Shown here: in pieces, positions 1 to 9,989 of the stretch | Numbering within the stretch: the stretch's first letter is position 1 | Layout of the letters: the number at the start of each line of letters is the position of its first letter | Position numbers and translations under genes: made by a program | The notes under the pieces: model-generated | Told to the model about the DNA's origin: nothing | Databases searched by the model: none | What the model saw: the letters and a program-made list of their open reading frames with translations, nothing else | From: Sphagnum compactum | Lineage: Eukaryota; Bryophyta; Sphagnopsida; Sphagnales | Reading direction: 5' to 3' | Assembly: GCA_965153455.1 (NCBI GenBank) | Contig: OZ234499.1 | Coordinates: 8,738,271 to 8,802,270 of the forward strand | DNA length: 64,000 bases

Positions 1-117
1 TTGCATCTTCGCCATTCAACGCCTCTTCCACGGTTTGGGGTTCTTCCGAAAATGCCATGGTGGCTCGTTCCACCTCTTTGGTGGCCACCCACCAATCAGG
101 AGGCCACTCCTTACGTT
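1..117 (-). pseudogene. Ty1/copia pol fragment (integrase-RT linker)
   Basis: Read on the minus strand, this stretch encodes a peptide with DWWVATKEVERATMAF. That is the linker between integrase and reverse transcriptase of the TB copia family (DWWIATKEVERATVAF in element B). It differs at enough positions to be another subfamily. It runs off the left window edge and is cut on the right by the LTR of element E1, so only about 39 codons are visible. It is the DNA into which E1 inserted, or a recombination partner. Confidence 0.75.
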
Positions 118-590
118 TGTTAGAAATACTATTTGTTTCGAATTCCCAATGTGGATGAATGTGTTAAACATTCATAAATAGGATGAATAGTATACACATC
201 CTTGTAGTTGTTAGGTTAGGATTTAGAAGTGGAGTCTACTTAGGGTTTGGCGGCGGCTAGGGTTAGGGTTAGGCGGCGGCTAGGTTTAGGGTTTGGTGGC
301 GGCTAGGGTTAAGGTTTGGTGGCGGCTAGGTCAGGGTTAAGTGGCGGCTACTGCAGGGTTAGGAGATAGTATATAATGGAGTGGTTTTGAATTGTCTTTC
401 ATTCTTTCCTTTCATGGTTGTTGAGTGCACATAGAACCTTCAAGCTTTGTTAGTTGTTGCAAGCCATAGTTTTATGATTGTAGCATTTGAAGCATACAAC
501 CTTTGTAATCTTCTTTTAGTTAATACAATTGTTCCATTTCATGAACCTTGAGTGTTGCATTTCTTGCTTGTTTTCAAGTTGTTTCCAATA
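118..590 (+). repeat. TB-family LTR, 5' LTR of element E1
   Basis: Starts TGTTAGAAATACTATTTG and ends GTTTCCAATA, directly followed by the primer binding site, which makes it a 5' LTR. The middle (about 240-365) is a telomere-like array of TTTAGGG-type units mixed with GGCGGCTAGG, ending just before TATATAATGG (about 370), the likely TATA box. Diagnostic bases (CATAAATAGG, GGATTTAGAAGTGGAGTC) are shared with the LTR at 15858-16330, not with this element's own 3' LTR. Confidence 0.9.
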
Positions 591-603
591 GGTTATGGGC
601 CCA
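591..603 (+). other. Primer binding site, half-tRNA-iMet type (E1)
   Basis: GGTTATGGGCCCA lies immediately after the LTR end. It is the reverse complement of the anticodon arm of plant initiator tRNA-Met (UGGGCCCAUAACC), not of its 3' CCA end. Drosophila copia uses the same type of site, primed by a cleaved half-tRNA. The same motif follows every 5' LTR of this family in the window. Confidence 0.85.
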
Positions 604-739
604 CACCAAGCAAGAGAAAGGACATTGTGTTAGAACAAGAAGTAGTGAAAGGTTTGAGCTTGTATTGCATAGGAAAAAGGAGAGAATCCTTTTGAAACAA
701 GGTTCTTAGTTTGCAAAGGGAGAGAGAGTTCATTTCCAA

Positions 740-1810
740 GTGGTGGCATACAAGGAGCTTGTAACAAGAAGCATTGAATTTATCAAGAGTGAGGCGGATC
801 CTAGTGTGTACGTTGCACAAGTGGGAGATGTGAAGTTTTTCATTGTGGTCTATGTGGACGACCTCATTTTGGTGTGCAACGATCAAAACAAACTTTTCCA
901 AATCAAAGAGGAATTGAGTCAAAAGTTTGAAATGAAGGACCTCAGGGAGTTGCATTTCTTTTTGGGGATGGAAGTGGAAAGGAGTCGTGATGAAAGACTC
1001 CTACGCATCAACCAAATCAAATACCTCAAGGAAATATTGAAGCGGTTTCGAATGGAGGAATGTAAGCCCATTGGAGTTCCATTGGATCCCAAGGTGAAGT
1101 TACAAAGGAATGTGAATGGAAATGATGAATCAAAGGGATTTCCATATCAACAAGCGGTTGGGTCTTTGATGTATGCCATGTTGTGCACACGACCCGACTT
1201 GGCATACCCAATAAGCGTGTTGAGTCAACACATGGCGAACCCTAACATGGAGCATTGGATGGCCGTCAAACGAATCTTTCGATATTTGCAAGGTACATTG
1301 CAAATGAAATTACAATTTGGTGGAACACCATCCAAGGAAGTTCTTGGATATTGTGATGCGGATTGGGGTGGTGATCTTGAAGATAGGAGGTCCACCACAG
1401 GGTTTGTTTTCATGATTGGAGGTGGAGCCATTTCTTGGAGTAGCAAACGACAACCCACAATAGCATTGTCCACCACGGAGGCGGAATACATGGCGAACAC
1501 GCAAGCCACAAAAGAAGCCATATGGATAACAAAATTGATGATGGATTTAGGATACATGGAGGAGAAGAAAATGATGGTGATTCGATGCGACAATCAAGGT
1601 GCGATATCATTGACCAAGAATCCCACTCACCATGCACGAACAAAACACATTGATGTACAACATCATTTTGTTCGAGAACGAGTTGAAAATGGAGAAGTTC
1701 GATTTGAATATTGTCCAACCGAACACATGGTGGCGGATGTCCTTACTAAGGCATTATCTAAAGAACGACATCATAAGTTGATAAACATGTTCGGATTAGA
1801 AACTTCATAG
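740..1810 (+). pseudogene. Copia RT C-terminus plus RNase H, deletion derivative (E1)
   Basis: A 5' leader sequence (604-762) is fused directly to the reverse transcriptase domain. Gag, protease, integrase and the first part of RT are missing. The frame stays open to the normal stop TAG at 1808-1810. Visible are the RT catalytic YVDD (about 855-866), the RNase H motifs CDADWGGD and CDNQGAIS, and the C-terminus ending GLETS. The frame has no ATG at its start; it opens with GTG in former leader sequence, so it is probably not translated as such. The junction near 762-770 carries a few bases (TAACAAG) that match neither parent, as in end joining with filler. The polypurine tract GAGTGGGAG follows at 1810-1818. 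Confidence 0.85.
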
Positions 1811-1818
1811 AGTGGGAG

Positions 1819-2234
1819 TGTTAGAAATACTATTCGTTTCTAATTCCCAATGTTGATGAATGTGTTAAACATTCATCAAAAGGATGAATAGTATACACAT
1901 CCTTGTAGTTGTTAGGTTAGGGTTTAGAAATGGAGACTACTTAGGGTTTGGCGGCGGCTAGGGTTAGGGTTAGGCGGCGGCTAGGTTTAGGGTTTGGTGG
2001 CGGCTACGATGTGCCACTTAGCCCTAACCTAGCCGCCACCAAACCCTAACCGTAGCCGTCGCCTAACCGTAGCCGCCACCAAACCCTAAACCTAGCCGGC
2101 GCCAAACCCTAAGTAGTCTCCATTTCTAAACCCTAACCTAACAACTACAAGGATGTGTATACTATTCATCCTTTTGATGAATGTTTAACACATTCATCAA
2201 CATTGGGAATTAGAAACGAATAGTATTTCTAACA
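1819..2234. repeat. Head-to-head inverted TB LTR halves (palindrome)
   Basis: 1819-2008 is the first part of a + strand TB LTR, entered from the E1 polypurine tract as a 3' LTR should be. It then switches to minus-strand LTR sequence from about 2011 to 2234, which ends TTCTAACA. The two outer arms of about 190 bp are near-perfect inverted repeats around a spacer of about 35 bp. The LTR 3' half (TATA box, R, U5) is missing from both arms. Confidence 0.85.
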
Positions 2235-2643
2235 GAAACACTTGAAACTTTCTTGCACAAACTTGAAACTTGAATGTTGAAATTCTTCAACAACTCGAAG
2301 AACTCTCTTCCACACTTTCTCAAATCTTAACGTTGAAACCCTCAACAACTTGAAGAACTCTCTTCCACACACTTTGAACTTAAAAGTTGAAACTTAAAAA
2401 CTTGAAGAACACTCTTCCACGCTTGAGACTTTACAACACCTTGAAGAAATCTCTTCCACGCCTCCCACTTACTTGGAATAGTTGTAAGCTCCTTGTATGC
2501 CACCACTTGGAAATGAACTCCCACTTACTTTGCAAACAAAAACTCCGTGTCTCAAAAAGATTCTCTCCCTTATCAATGCAATAGAAACTCAAAACCTTTC
2601 ACTATTTCTTGTTCGAACACAATGTTTTTTCTCTTGCTTGGTG
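2235..2643 (-). mobile_element. TB copia 5' leader (E2), minus strand
   Basis: Untranslated leader of a minus-strand TB element, with the family's repeated pattern of CTTGAAGAACTCTCTTCC-like segments. It connects to the primer site at 2644-2656. No gag follows: the leader stops at 2235 against an LTR end, so E2 is only leader plus 5' LTR. It resembles the leaders of G, I and M more than those of A, B and J. Confidence 0.75.
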
Positions 2644-2656
2644 TGGGCCCATAACC
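2644..2656 (-). other. Primer binding site, half-tRNA-iMet type (E2)
   Basis: Plus-strand TGGGCCCATAACC, the complement of the family primer site, adjoins the LTR at 2657. Confidence 0.8.
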
Positions 2657-3107
2657 TATTGGAAATAACTTGAAAACAAGCAAGAAATGTAACACTCAAG
2701 GTTCATGAAATGGAACAATTGTATTAACCAACAAGAACAATACAAAGGTTGTATGCTTTCAAATGATGCAATCACAAAACTATGGCTTGCAACAACTAAC
2801 AAAGCATGAAGGTTCTATGTGCACTAAAAACCATGAAAGGAAAGAATGAAAGACAACTCAAAACCACACCATTATATACTATCTCCTAACCCTAAAGTAG
2901 CCGCCACTTAACCCTAACCTAGCCGTCGCCAAACCCTAACCCTAGCCGCCACAAAACCCTAACCCTAGCCGCCGCCAAACCCTAAGTAGTCTCCACTTCT
3001 AAACCTCAACCTAACTACTACAAGGATGTGAATACTATTCATCCTTTTGATGAATGTTTAACACATTCATCAATATTGGGAATTAGAAACGAATAGTATT
3101 TCTAACA
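2657..3107 (-). repeat. TB-family LTR (E2 5' LTR)
   Basis: On the plus strand it runs from TATTGGAAAT to TTCTAACA. It shares private variants (CCAACAAGAACAATAC, GCATGAAGGTTC) with the LTR at 11407-11880, so the two are sister copies. It holds the telobox array and the TATA region in reverse. Confidence 0.85.
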
Positions 3108-3110
3108 ATA

Positions 3111-3270
3111 TAGAACCTTCAAGCTTTGTTAGTTGTTGCAAGCCATAGTTTTGTGATTGTAGCATTTGAAGCACACCACCTTTGTAATCTTCTTGTTAGT
3201 TAATACAATTGTTCCATTTTATGAACCTTGAAGCTTTCATTTCTTGCTTGTTTTCAAGTTGTTTCCAATA
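3111..3270 (+). repeat. TB LTR 3' part (R/U5)
   Basis: Begins within the LTR at TAGAACCTTCAAGC and ends at the normal terminus GTTTCCAATA. The U3 with telobox array and TATA box is absent. It abuts the E2 LTR on the left and a gag fragment on the right. Confidence 0.75.
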
Positions 3271-3419
3271 ATTTGCATTACTTTGTGAACATCTCATGGA
3301 TGCACAACTTGCACACATTCAATATTGCGAAAATGTCAAAAGTGCTTGGGAGACACTTTGTAGTGTCCACGAAGCCAAGACTATCGGAAACAAGTTGTTT
3401 CTTCGAAGGAGGTTCTTGT
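3271..3419 (+). pseudogene. Copia gag fragment
   Basis: Plus-strand sequence encodes a gag segment with LAHIQYCENVKSAWETLC and then KTIGNKLFLRRRF, typical of the UBN2-type gag of the G/I subgroup (ENVKSAWE rather than DNVRSAWE). Only about 50 codons remain, with no start or stop. Homology stops near 3419. Confidence 0.7.
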
Positions 3420-4099
3420 GAGCCATACCGACACAACCATGTACGGTAGTCTCAATTTTTAAGAGTTGCATCAGGGTTGTTTGAGTGTGGTAAGGTTATT
3501 AGGAGCCTTTAACAACTTCATAAAGAATGATGAATGCGCTTGGTGCGTGGAGGAGTTGTTGTTTTTCTGAAATACGAGATTGGTGAATAAGGTGTTGGGT
3601 TAGTTTTTTTTTTTGTTTCTTTCTTTTTTTCAACAAAAAAAATTTTGGTAACCATATTTTAAAACTTTAATTGGGTAATTAGGGATGGAAAATCTCTAGA
3701 GGGTTGGGGGTAGAAGTAGACGCTAAAATTTTTGGTGTTCAGCACGACATTGGTCTTATTCTAGTGTTTAGTGAGTAGCAAGAATGTTTGAAATTCATGA
3801 AGCAGTTAAAGGGGTGTTAATGAGATTTAAAAGGTGTTTTTCTTTCACCTTCCATTGGCCACCAAGCTTGGAACATTCCATTGGCCACCAAACTTTGAAT
3901 CTACCTTCACCTCCTTTCTCCTTTTCTTTAAAAGGGGACTCGGATCATTGGGGGCTCTTTCTTTCCCCGGACATAATTTTCAATTGAAATTTTGAAAATA
4001 CTTGTTCCCACAAACTTCTTGAGGAGGAAAAGAATGATTGGTCTTACTAGGTGGTAGGAAGAAGGAAGTAGAATGGACATTTTGTAGTAGTTTTGAAGG
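3420..4099. other. No gene recognised
   Basis: Unique-looking, T-rich sequence with poly-T/A runs (3606-3645). No open frame with recognisable homology and no LTR signature. It could be a host remnant or an old unrecognised element. Confidence 0.4.
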
Positions 4100-4244
4100 T
4101 ATGGGAGTGAGTAGGGAGGGTGTTAGCAAGTTGAAAACTAAAAACCTTCTCTCAAAAGAATTCTCTCCTTTTTTCTATGTAATACAAGCTCAAAACCTTT
4201 CATTACTTCTTGTTCTAACACAATGTCCTTTCTCTTGCTTGGTG
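4100..4244 (-). mobile_element. TB copia leader fragment, minus strand
   Basis: Short piece of family leader (the CTCAAAAGAATTCTCTCC and AATACAAGCTCAAAACC segments) leading into the primer site at 4245-4257 (TGGGCCCATAACC on the plus strand). Coding sequence is absent. Confidence 0.7.
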
Positions 4245-4257
4245 TGGGCCCATAACC

Positions 4258-4789
4258 TATTGGAAACAACTTGAAAACAAGCAAGAAATGAAAGCTTCAA
4301 GGTTCATGAAATGGAACAATTGTATTAACTAACAAGAAGACTACAAAGGTTGTATGCTTCAAATGCTACAATCACCAAACTATGGCTTGCAACAACGAAC
4401 AAAGCTTGAAGGTTCTATGTGCACTCAAAAACCATGAAAGGAAAGAATGAAAGACTACTCAAAACCACTCCATTATATACTAACTCCTAACCCTAAAGTA
4501 ACCGCCACTTAACCCTAACTTAGCCGCCGCCTAACCCTTGCCGCCACCAAACCCTAACCTTAGCCGCCACCAAACCCTAACCCTAGCAGCCGCCAATCCC
4601 TAACCCTAGCCGCCGCCAAACCTAACCCTAGCCGCTGCTAAGCCGTAAGTAGCCTCCACTTCCAAACCCTAGCCACCATTATTCAACCTAACCTAACTAC
4701 TATAAGGATGTGAATACTATTCATCCTTTTGATGAATGTTTCACACATTTATCAACATTGGGAATTAGAAACGAATAGTATTTCTAACA
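4258..4789 (-). repeat. TB-family LTR, long variant
   Basis: Plus strand TATTGGAAAC to TTCTAACA, 532 bp. The telomere-like array is longer and more degenerate here. The unit near the U3 end (CCACCATTATTCAACCTAACC) is shared with element E and G LTRs. A primer site directly precedes it on the plus strand, so it is a 5' LTR of a minus-strand element lacking its body. Confidence 0.8.
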
Positions 4790-5090
4790 AGTGGTGCCTC
4801 CTCCCAAAGGTTGCAGGCCGTGTGAAGCTGATGCTTAAGGTTGTTCCTACTAAGTCCGCCGCACCACTTCCATTGAACTTACACTAACCACCCTCTTTTC
4901 TTGGTTATGTAGGTTGACCTCATTTTGAACTCTCACTTGTGAGTTCATCCTAGTCCCATTTCCAAGCTCTAGCACGCCCTCCTACCCCCAAAGTGTTACG
5001 AGCTAGGGAACATGCCTTGATTTTATTTATTCCACTATTTTGTTCTGGGACCCACCTTTGGGTCTTTTGAGGAGTTTGTGGGGTGCGTTA
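4790..5090 (+). repeat. Diverged gypsy LTR 3' part
   Basis: The order of short blocks resembles the 3' part of the gypsy LTRs at 30967-31786 and 28936-29945: an ACTAACC block, an AGTTCATCCTAGTCCC block, a CCTCCTACCCCC block, a GGGACCCACCTTTGGGTC block, and a terminal GGGTGCGTTA like GAGTGCGTCA. Identity is low, so this is a judgement from block order rather than an alignment. Confidence 0.4.
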
Positions 5091-5285
5091 GTCATGGCTT
5101 TCTAATATGTTAGAGGTACATTTTAAATTCCAAACGACATCACTTTCCATATAAAAGCCCCTTAGTCTATAACAAATGCAGTCTTGTATCTATCCTCTGG
5201 AGCTATAGATATTTGATGATATCCAAAATATTTGTCTAAGAAAGAATATGATTTATACCCTACTATTGTATTCCAAGTCACATCA
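5091..5285 (-). pseudogene. Ty3/gypsy RT fragment, out of order
   Basis: On the minus strand one frame reads YSFLDKYFGYHQISIAPEDR followed by YKTAFVID and, after a stop, FIWKVMSFGI. This is the central RT block of gypsy elements (family pattern FLDGYSGYHQI..EDRYKTAF). A second copy of the same block is present at about 6650-6800 in the decayed element next door. This piece lies downstream of that element's integrase remnant, so it is a duplicated or separate fragment. Confidence 0.65.
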
Positions 5286-5404
5286 TCATGATCTAAACAA
5301 CAAGAATTCTAAATTCAAACTAACAAAGTTCCCTGATCAATCCCTATCCTAACTACCTTATTCATCCAAAGTCACATACTCATCTTACCCCCTTAACATC
5401 CTAC

Positions 5405-5650
5405 AATTTTCTAATGGTTATCATAGCTTCTACAAAAATCATGAATATCGTTGAATAAAGTTGGCCACTAATATCTTACATCCAGAATTTTCTTTATAGT
5501 AATATCTGTAGCAAAATGTCCTCTAGCCACTCCTTCATGTAACTCCTTTAGAATAATCTATGCTTCTAAGGTGGTCAAACATCTACACATTTTGTTGTTT
5601 TGTCCCACTCTATACATAATTCCTTCTTTCAAAATAAAAGGTTCTGCATT
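5405..5650 (-). pseudogene. Gypsy integrase N-terminal zinc domain, decayed
   Basis: Minus strand reads EPFILKEGIMYRVGQ, then KELHEGVARGHFATD, and later WPTLFNDIHDFCRSYDNH. This is the H2C2 zinc-binding region of Ty3/gypsy integrase. The two histidines (HEGVARGH) are kept. Of the two expected cysteines one remains (FCRSY) and the second has become a different residue. Stops interrupt it. The catalytic core does not follow; homology ends near 5405. Confidence 0.65.
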
Positions 5651-5659
5651 TTTAACCAA

Positions 5660-6300
5660 CTTTTATTTTTGAGCTAGGTTTAGAGTTTTTGGCATTTGAC
5701 ATGTCTTTAAATAGGTTTTCACTTTTTGCATCCATGCAGGTTCTATAGAAAATAATGACGCATCCATAGTCTGATTCGAGATACCCAATGGTTCTGAACT
5801 ATTTAACAATTTGGATAAAGCATCAACAACTATAAGTGTTCTAGCAAGTTTGTAGACTATTCTGAACTCATATTCCAAGAATAACAACAACCATCTTGTT
5901 ATCCTTCCAGACACCTATGGTTTGTTGACCAAGTTCACTAGAGCCATATGGTCTACATAAAACACAAATTTGTTTCCCAACAAAAAATGTATGAACTTAT
6001 GCAAAGCATAAACCATTGTTAAGGCTTCTTTTTCAGTAGTATTATAATTCTGTTATGTTTTATTGAATAGTCTAGAGGCATGTACTATAGGCTGATCATA
6101 TTTACCGGTTGGGTTTTGTGCCAACATTGCACCTACTGCTAATAATGATACATTTGTGTGCACATGAAACTCCAATTGCCAATTTGGAAAATTGGTGCTT
6201 CCATGTACTTCTGCTTGATTTGATCCTAAGCTTGACACTCTGTGGTCCAAATAAAGGGTTCTATTTTCCTCATCAACTTGGTGATTAATGCCATGATAAA
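5660..6300 (-). pseudogene. Gypsy RNase H domain, decayed
   Basis: The open piece at 6250-6053 contains LEFHVHTNVSLLAVGAMLAQ and YDQPIVHASRLFNKT, matching gypsy RNase H (consensus FHVHTDAS..AIGAML, with the catalytic D changed to N here). A later piece at 5914-5663 contains GRITRWLLLFLEYEF and VVDALSKL, the end of RNase H and the ADALSR-type connection motif. Between them the frame is broken (around 5920-6050). Confidence 0.75.
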
Positions 6301-6329
6301 CAAAAGATTTTTAATGAAACATCTATAAA

Positions 6330-7030
6330 ACTGAACCACACCATTAAAGACCTGAATCTGCTATGGGTTTGTAGGTACTAACATATTCACTATTGCCTAA
6401 ACCTTTTTAGTGTCTGGTATTTTTCCTTCCTTGGAAACTATAAACCCTAAAAGCAATCCTAAAAATACCATAAAGGCACATTTCTTTGGATTGAGACTGA
6501 TTCAATATTATCTACATTTCTGAAAGCAAAGTCTGAGCTTCATTAAATGACTCTCCATATCACTATAAACTGTGAAATCATTCAAAAGTATATTCATTGA
6601 CTGGTCTAAGTACTTTTTGAAGGTTTGCTAATTGTTCTTTAGAAAGTTGGTGGCCCATTTTTGACACCAAATGGCATCACCATCTAAACAAAAGTTCCCT
6701 AATCCGGTACAAAAATTATTTTGTATCTACCATCAAGGGCTATAAAAATTTAATGGTATCTTGAATATCCATCTAGAAATGAATAGACTTCATACCTTGC
6801 TACAATGTTCAATACCTCATCAGAAAATGGCAAAGGACAAGGATTTCTTTTGGTTGCCTTATTCAACTTTTTGAAATCCACACAAATTTTCAATTTTCCA
6901 TTCTTCTTAAGCATTACCACTATGGATGATAACCATGTAGCCTCCTCTACTGGTTGAATGAATACAACTACTAATAATTTTTCAATGTCATGTTTGACAG
7001 CTACAACATAATTAGGGTTCAATCTGTACC
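6330..7030 (-). pseudogene. Gypsy reverse transcriptase, decayed
   Basis: The open piece 7022-6750 reads KHDIEKLLVVVFIQPVEEATWLSSIVVMLKKNGK and CVDFKKLNKATKRNPCPLPF, then VYSFLDGYSRYH: RT finger and palm blocks of Ty3/gypsy. After 6750 stops appear every few codons, yet blocks such as VMPFGVKNG can still be read at about 6660. The YVDD/YIDD active site is not recognisable. Confidence 0.8.
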
Positions 7031-7406
7031 TTGCTTAAGTGCTAGTGGTATTGAAGTATCCAAACTCAATTCTGTGTTGAACTAATTTTGGAGGTATGCC
7101 TTTCAAATCTTTGTAAGTCCAAGCAAACACATCCTTGAACTCCTTAAGTAGCATCTAAAGCTCCTCAATCTTCCCCTTTGTCAATTGTGAATTATCCTTG
7201 ATATATTATGGATTTGCTTCTATACCAAGATTTAGCTTAACAAGCTTATGTTTTTTAGTCAATGTCCAACTTGTTATATGAAGATTCTATACCTGTATTT
7301 TTGCTAGTGTCTCATTGTTTTGAATATCATCATGGCTATGATGGTAATAGGTTTATGGATAAACCTTATCTTCCAATGAAACCTCTGGTTTGACACAAAA
7401 GTCTTA

Positions 7407-7879
7407 TTATTTTATTGTTGAAGGCACCACTTCTGCAACTATTTGATCTGATGTCCTTTGCTCTATATCAAATTCTTCAATGCTTTTGATTTCTAACATT
7501 CCAAAATTCAACAATGAAATTGTTTCTTTTAAAACTGTAATTGTGCTAATTGAGAATAGTTCTGGTTTTGTTTCAAAAATCAAATCCTCCTCTTCATCTG
7601 TTAACCTTTCCATCAAGTCATAATAAACAAGTCCTTGGGGCCTTCTAGTTTTTGCTCCCAATTTCCTATTCCATTACCTTGAACATTAATAACATTGTTA
7701 CCCCAATCATGTGTAACCTTTGCATCTCTGAACCAAGATCTTCCTAACAACATAGAATAACTAAAATCTACCACATTGTTTTTCAAAACAATAAATGTGG
7801 TTACATATGGGATACCATGTATGTGAATCTTCAAATTTATGATGATTCTTAGCAATCTAGTCATACTTTGATCTGCCAT
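7407..7879 (-). pseudogene. Gypsy aspartic protease region, decayed
   Basis: Two overlapping minus-strand frames (7879-7613 and 7661-7407). The first contains YSMLLGRSWFRDAKVTHDWG and NNVINVQGNG, like the LGRPWLRDAKVSHDWGNN segment that follows the protease in several plant gypsy lineages. Upstream on the minus strand (8060-7880) the DTG-type catalytic motif is not clear. The second frame is the acidic linker between protease and RT. Confidence 0.6.
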
Positions 7880-8439
7880 TCCGAAGTTGTATAAAGTTGG
7901 TCTTGGTTTGGGTAAACCTAACTTTGTTATGAGGTTTTATGTTATAATGTTCACATTTGTTCCTCCATCTATCAAAACATCCTCAACAATGTTCTTCCCA
8001 ACTTGTACTGTGATAACTGCCATCTGGTTATTTACCTCTATAGTTGTTGTGTCTAGTTTAGAATGTGTCTCAACCACTATGGCTACACTAGGTTCTAATA
8101 TCTACTTAATAGCTATATTTGGTTTTTCTGGCTTTAGTTTCTGCCACATATACTTTTAAAGATCTAATGCTATCTTCAGCAATTGACTTAACCTCAAAGT
8201 ATAAGTAGTCTCCAACATATGTTTACTGATATCTTGGAATATTTGTTCCATAGACATGACTCTATTGACAAAATTGACTGATAAACTTTGTGACAATGGG
8301 TTATGTGGACACCTCTGATTCTGGCAATCCTACCCAACTTGTATTTCATTGTGTTTTCTCTTTTGAATCAGATTTTGTGGTGGGTATTCTATTTGCATCT
8401 CCTGAATAATCTTGACAAAAAATTATTGTAGTTTCTGCT

Positions 8440-9530
8440 CCTCTTCCCAATCAACAACTTCTTCTTGATTGGATTTCTGTCCTTGAACACCCATTCTTTA
8501 GTAACTTTGCTCTAATGATGGCCATATTCACATCCACCATATGGACTAAAGGATTTGAAACCTTGGGTTCTACCATAGCTTGTTTCTTTGTTGATTTCAC
8601 TCCTTTGTTCTTAAACATATTTTGCATGTCATTATACTTAGGACAATATGATCTTATGTCCAATATCTCCACAAATATGATAAGAACCCTCACATGCTTC
8701 TATACTTTAATCTGTTGTATAGTCACCTTAAAAACTACAAGAACAAGGTCTTCCTTCCTTTTGACTCTAAAAGTTTCAACATTATGATTTGTCCTATGAC
8801 AATTTGTACAGTACATTCATGTTTTCTCTAGAACTAGCTGAGGTTTCTGAGTTGATTCTATTTTGCTACTCTGTGCTACTAACAAATTATTTATGGCAAG
8901 ACATCAAAAATTCCTTTTTCACAAACCGAAGTTACTTCCTTATGTTATTGCAGAGTTTCTCTCTTCATACTTGTTGTTGCTACATGGAGATATGTTTGTA
9001 ATCTAGTCCTGAAAATAATAGTTAAAAAACTATATGTTGTCTTATGTTAAAGACTATTGGCCAACTTTAATAATCTCTCATATTAGACTTCCATTCTTTC
9101 ATTCTTTTCATGCTTCATGTTTTTCAACTATAGGTAAACTTGTTCATCATTTTGAACTTTTTATGTACCTTTTACAAAAAACTAGTTGCAATTTTACAAA
9201 AGTACAATTTTGGTAATCTCCCAAATAATTGTCACACCAGTCAGACATAATATCTCTAAGGGTAAAACAGAACAAATTAATAATTTCCACATCATCTATT
9301 TCATTATTTGCTCTAATGGTAGCTTTAAATACTCTAATGTGAGCGTTTGGGTCAAAATCTTTGACATATTCAAGATAGTTAGATGGCCAACAATAAGGTC
9401 TGTTTGGTGGTAATGGTGGCATGCTTAGATGCACCACTGGCAATCCAAAATATCTTGGAGGTCCTGGAGGTCTTAGTGGATCTGAGCCACCTCCTCCTTG
9501 ATTTGATGGCTAACTAGCAAAAACTTTGTT
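8440..9530 (-). pseudogene. Gypsy gag capsid region, decayed
   Basis: The open piece 9443-9147 contains PPLPPNRPYCWPSNYLEYVK, then DFDPNAHIRVFKATIRANNE and FTLRDIMSDWCDNYLGDY: a retrotransposon gag capsid domain (W-C-x2-Y pattern). About 450 bp further downstream, at 8690-8630, a zinc knuckle survives across two frames (HICGDIGHK, first C replaced, and YCPKYN). 9147-8700 carries weak capsid C-terminal homology with many stops. Confidence 0.65.
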
Positions 9531-9989
9531 CACCTCCCGGGGCATATCTTCATGCAAACTCACAAGTTATGTTCCCCTTGGATTTTGTTGTTTGGATCTG
9601 ATACCAACAACAATATTAATTAGCGTTGATACAAATGAAACTTTAGTAACTATAATTATAGACTAGGGCATTTCCATATAATATAATGGCACAAATGTTA
9701 TTTCTTCCATTTTGAAATTTGAAGTTCCTACATAGGTAACTCCAATATTGTCTTGATGTAACATATTTTATACAGGAGCTACAAGGATAGGTACTACATT
9801 TTCCACAGTCTAAGCTTTCATTCTTATTTATTATTTTTCCAGATATGTTCTTTGAGTTTATTTGGAATTCTGACCCTCTCATGGTACAGATCCTATGATT
9901 CGATATGTCCATGATTCCTTGCTCTTATAGGTTTCAGATTCAGATTTTGGAAATGTTCAGCAAATCCTTGCTTCTCATTTTCTTCAATA

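Noticed and set aside
230-360. Interstitial telomere tract
   Set aside because: The TTTAGGG units recur at the same place in every TB LTR and are interspersed with GGCGGCTAGG, so they belong to the LTR and not to a chromosome end.
9590-9608. Primer site of the decayed gypsy (minus strand TTGGTATCAGATCC)
   Set aside because: It lies between two gag-like blocks, and flanking gag-like frames continue through it; probably a chance match.
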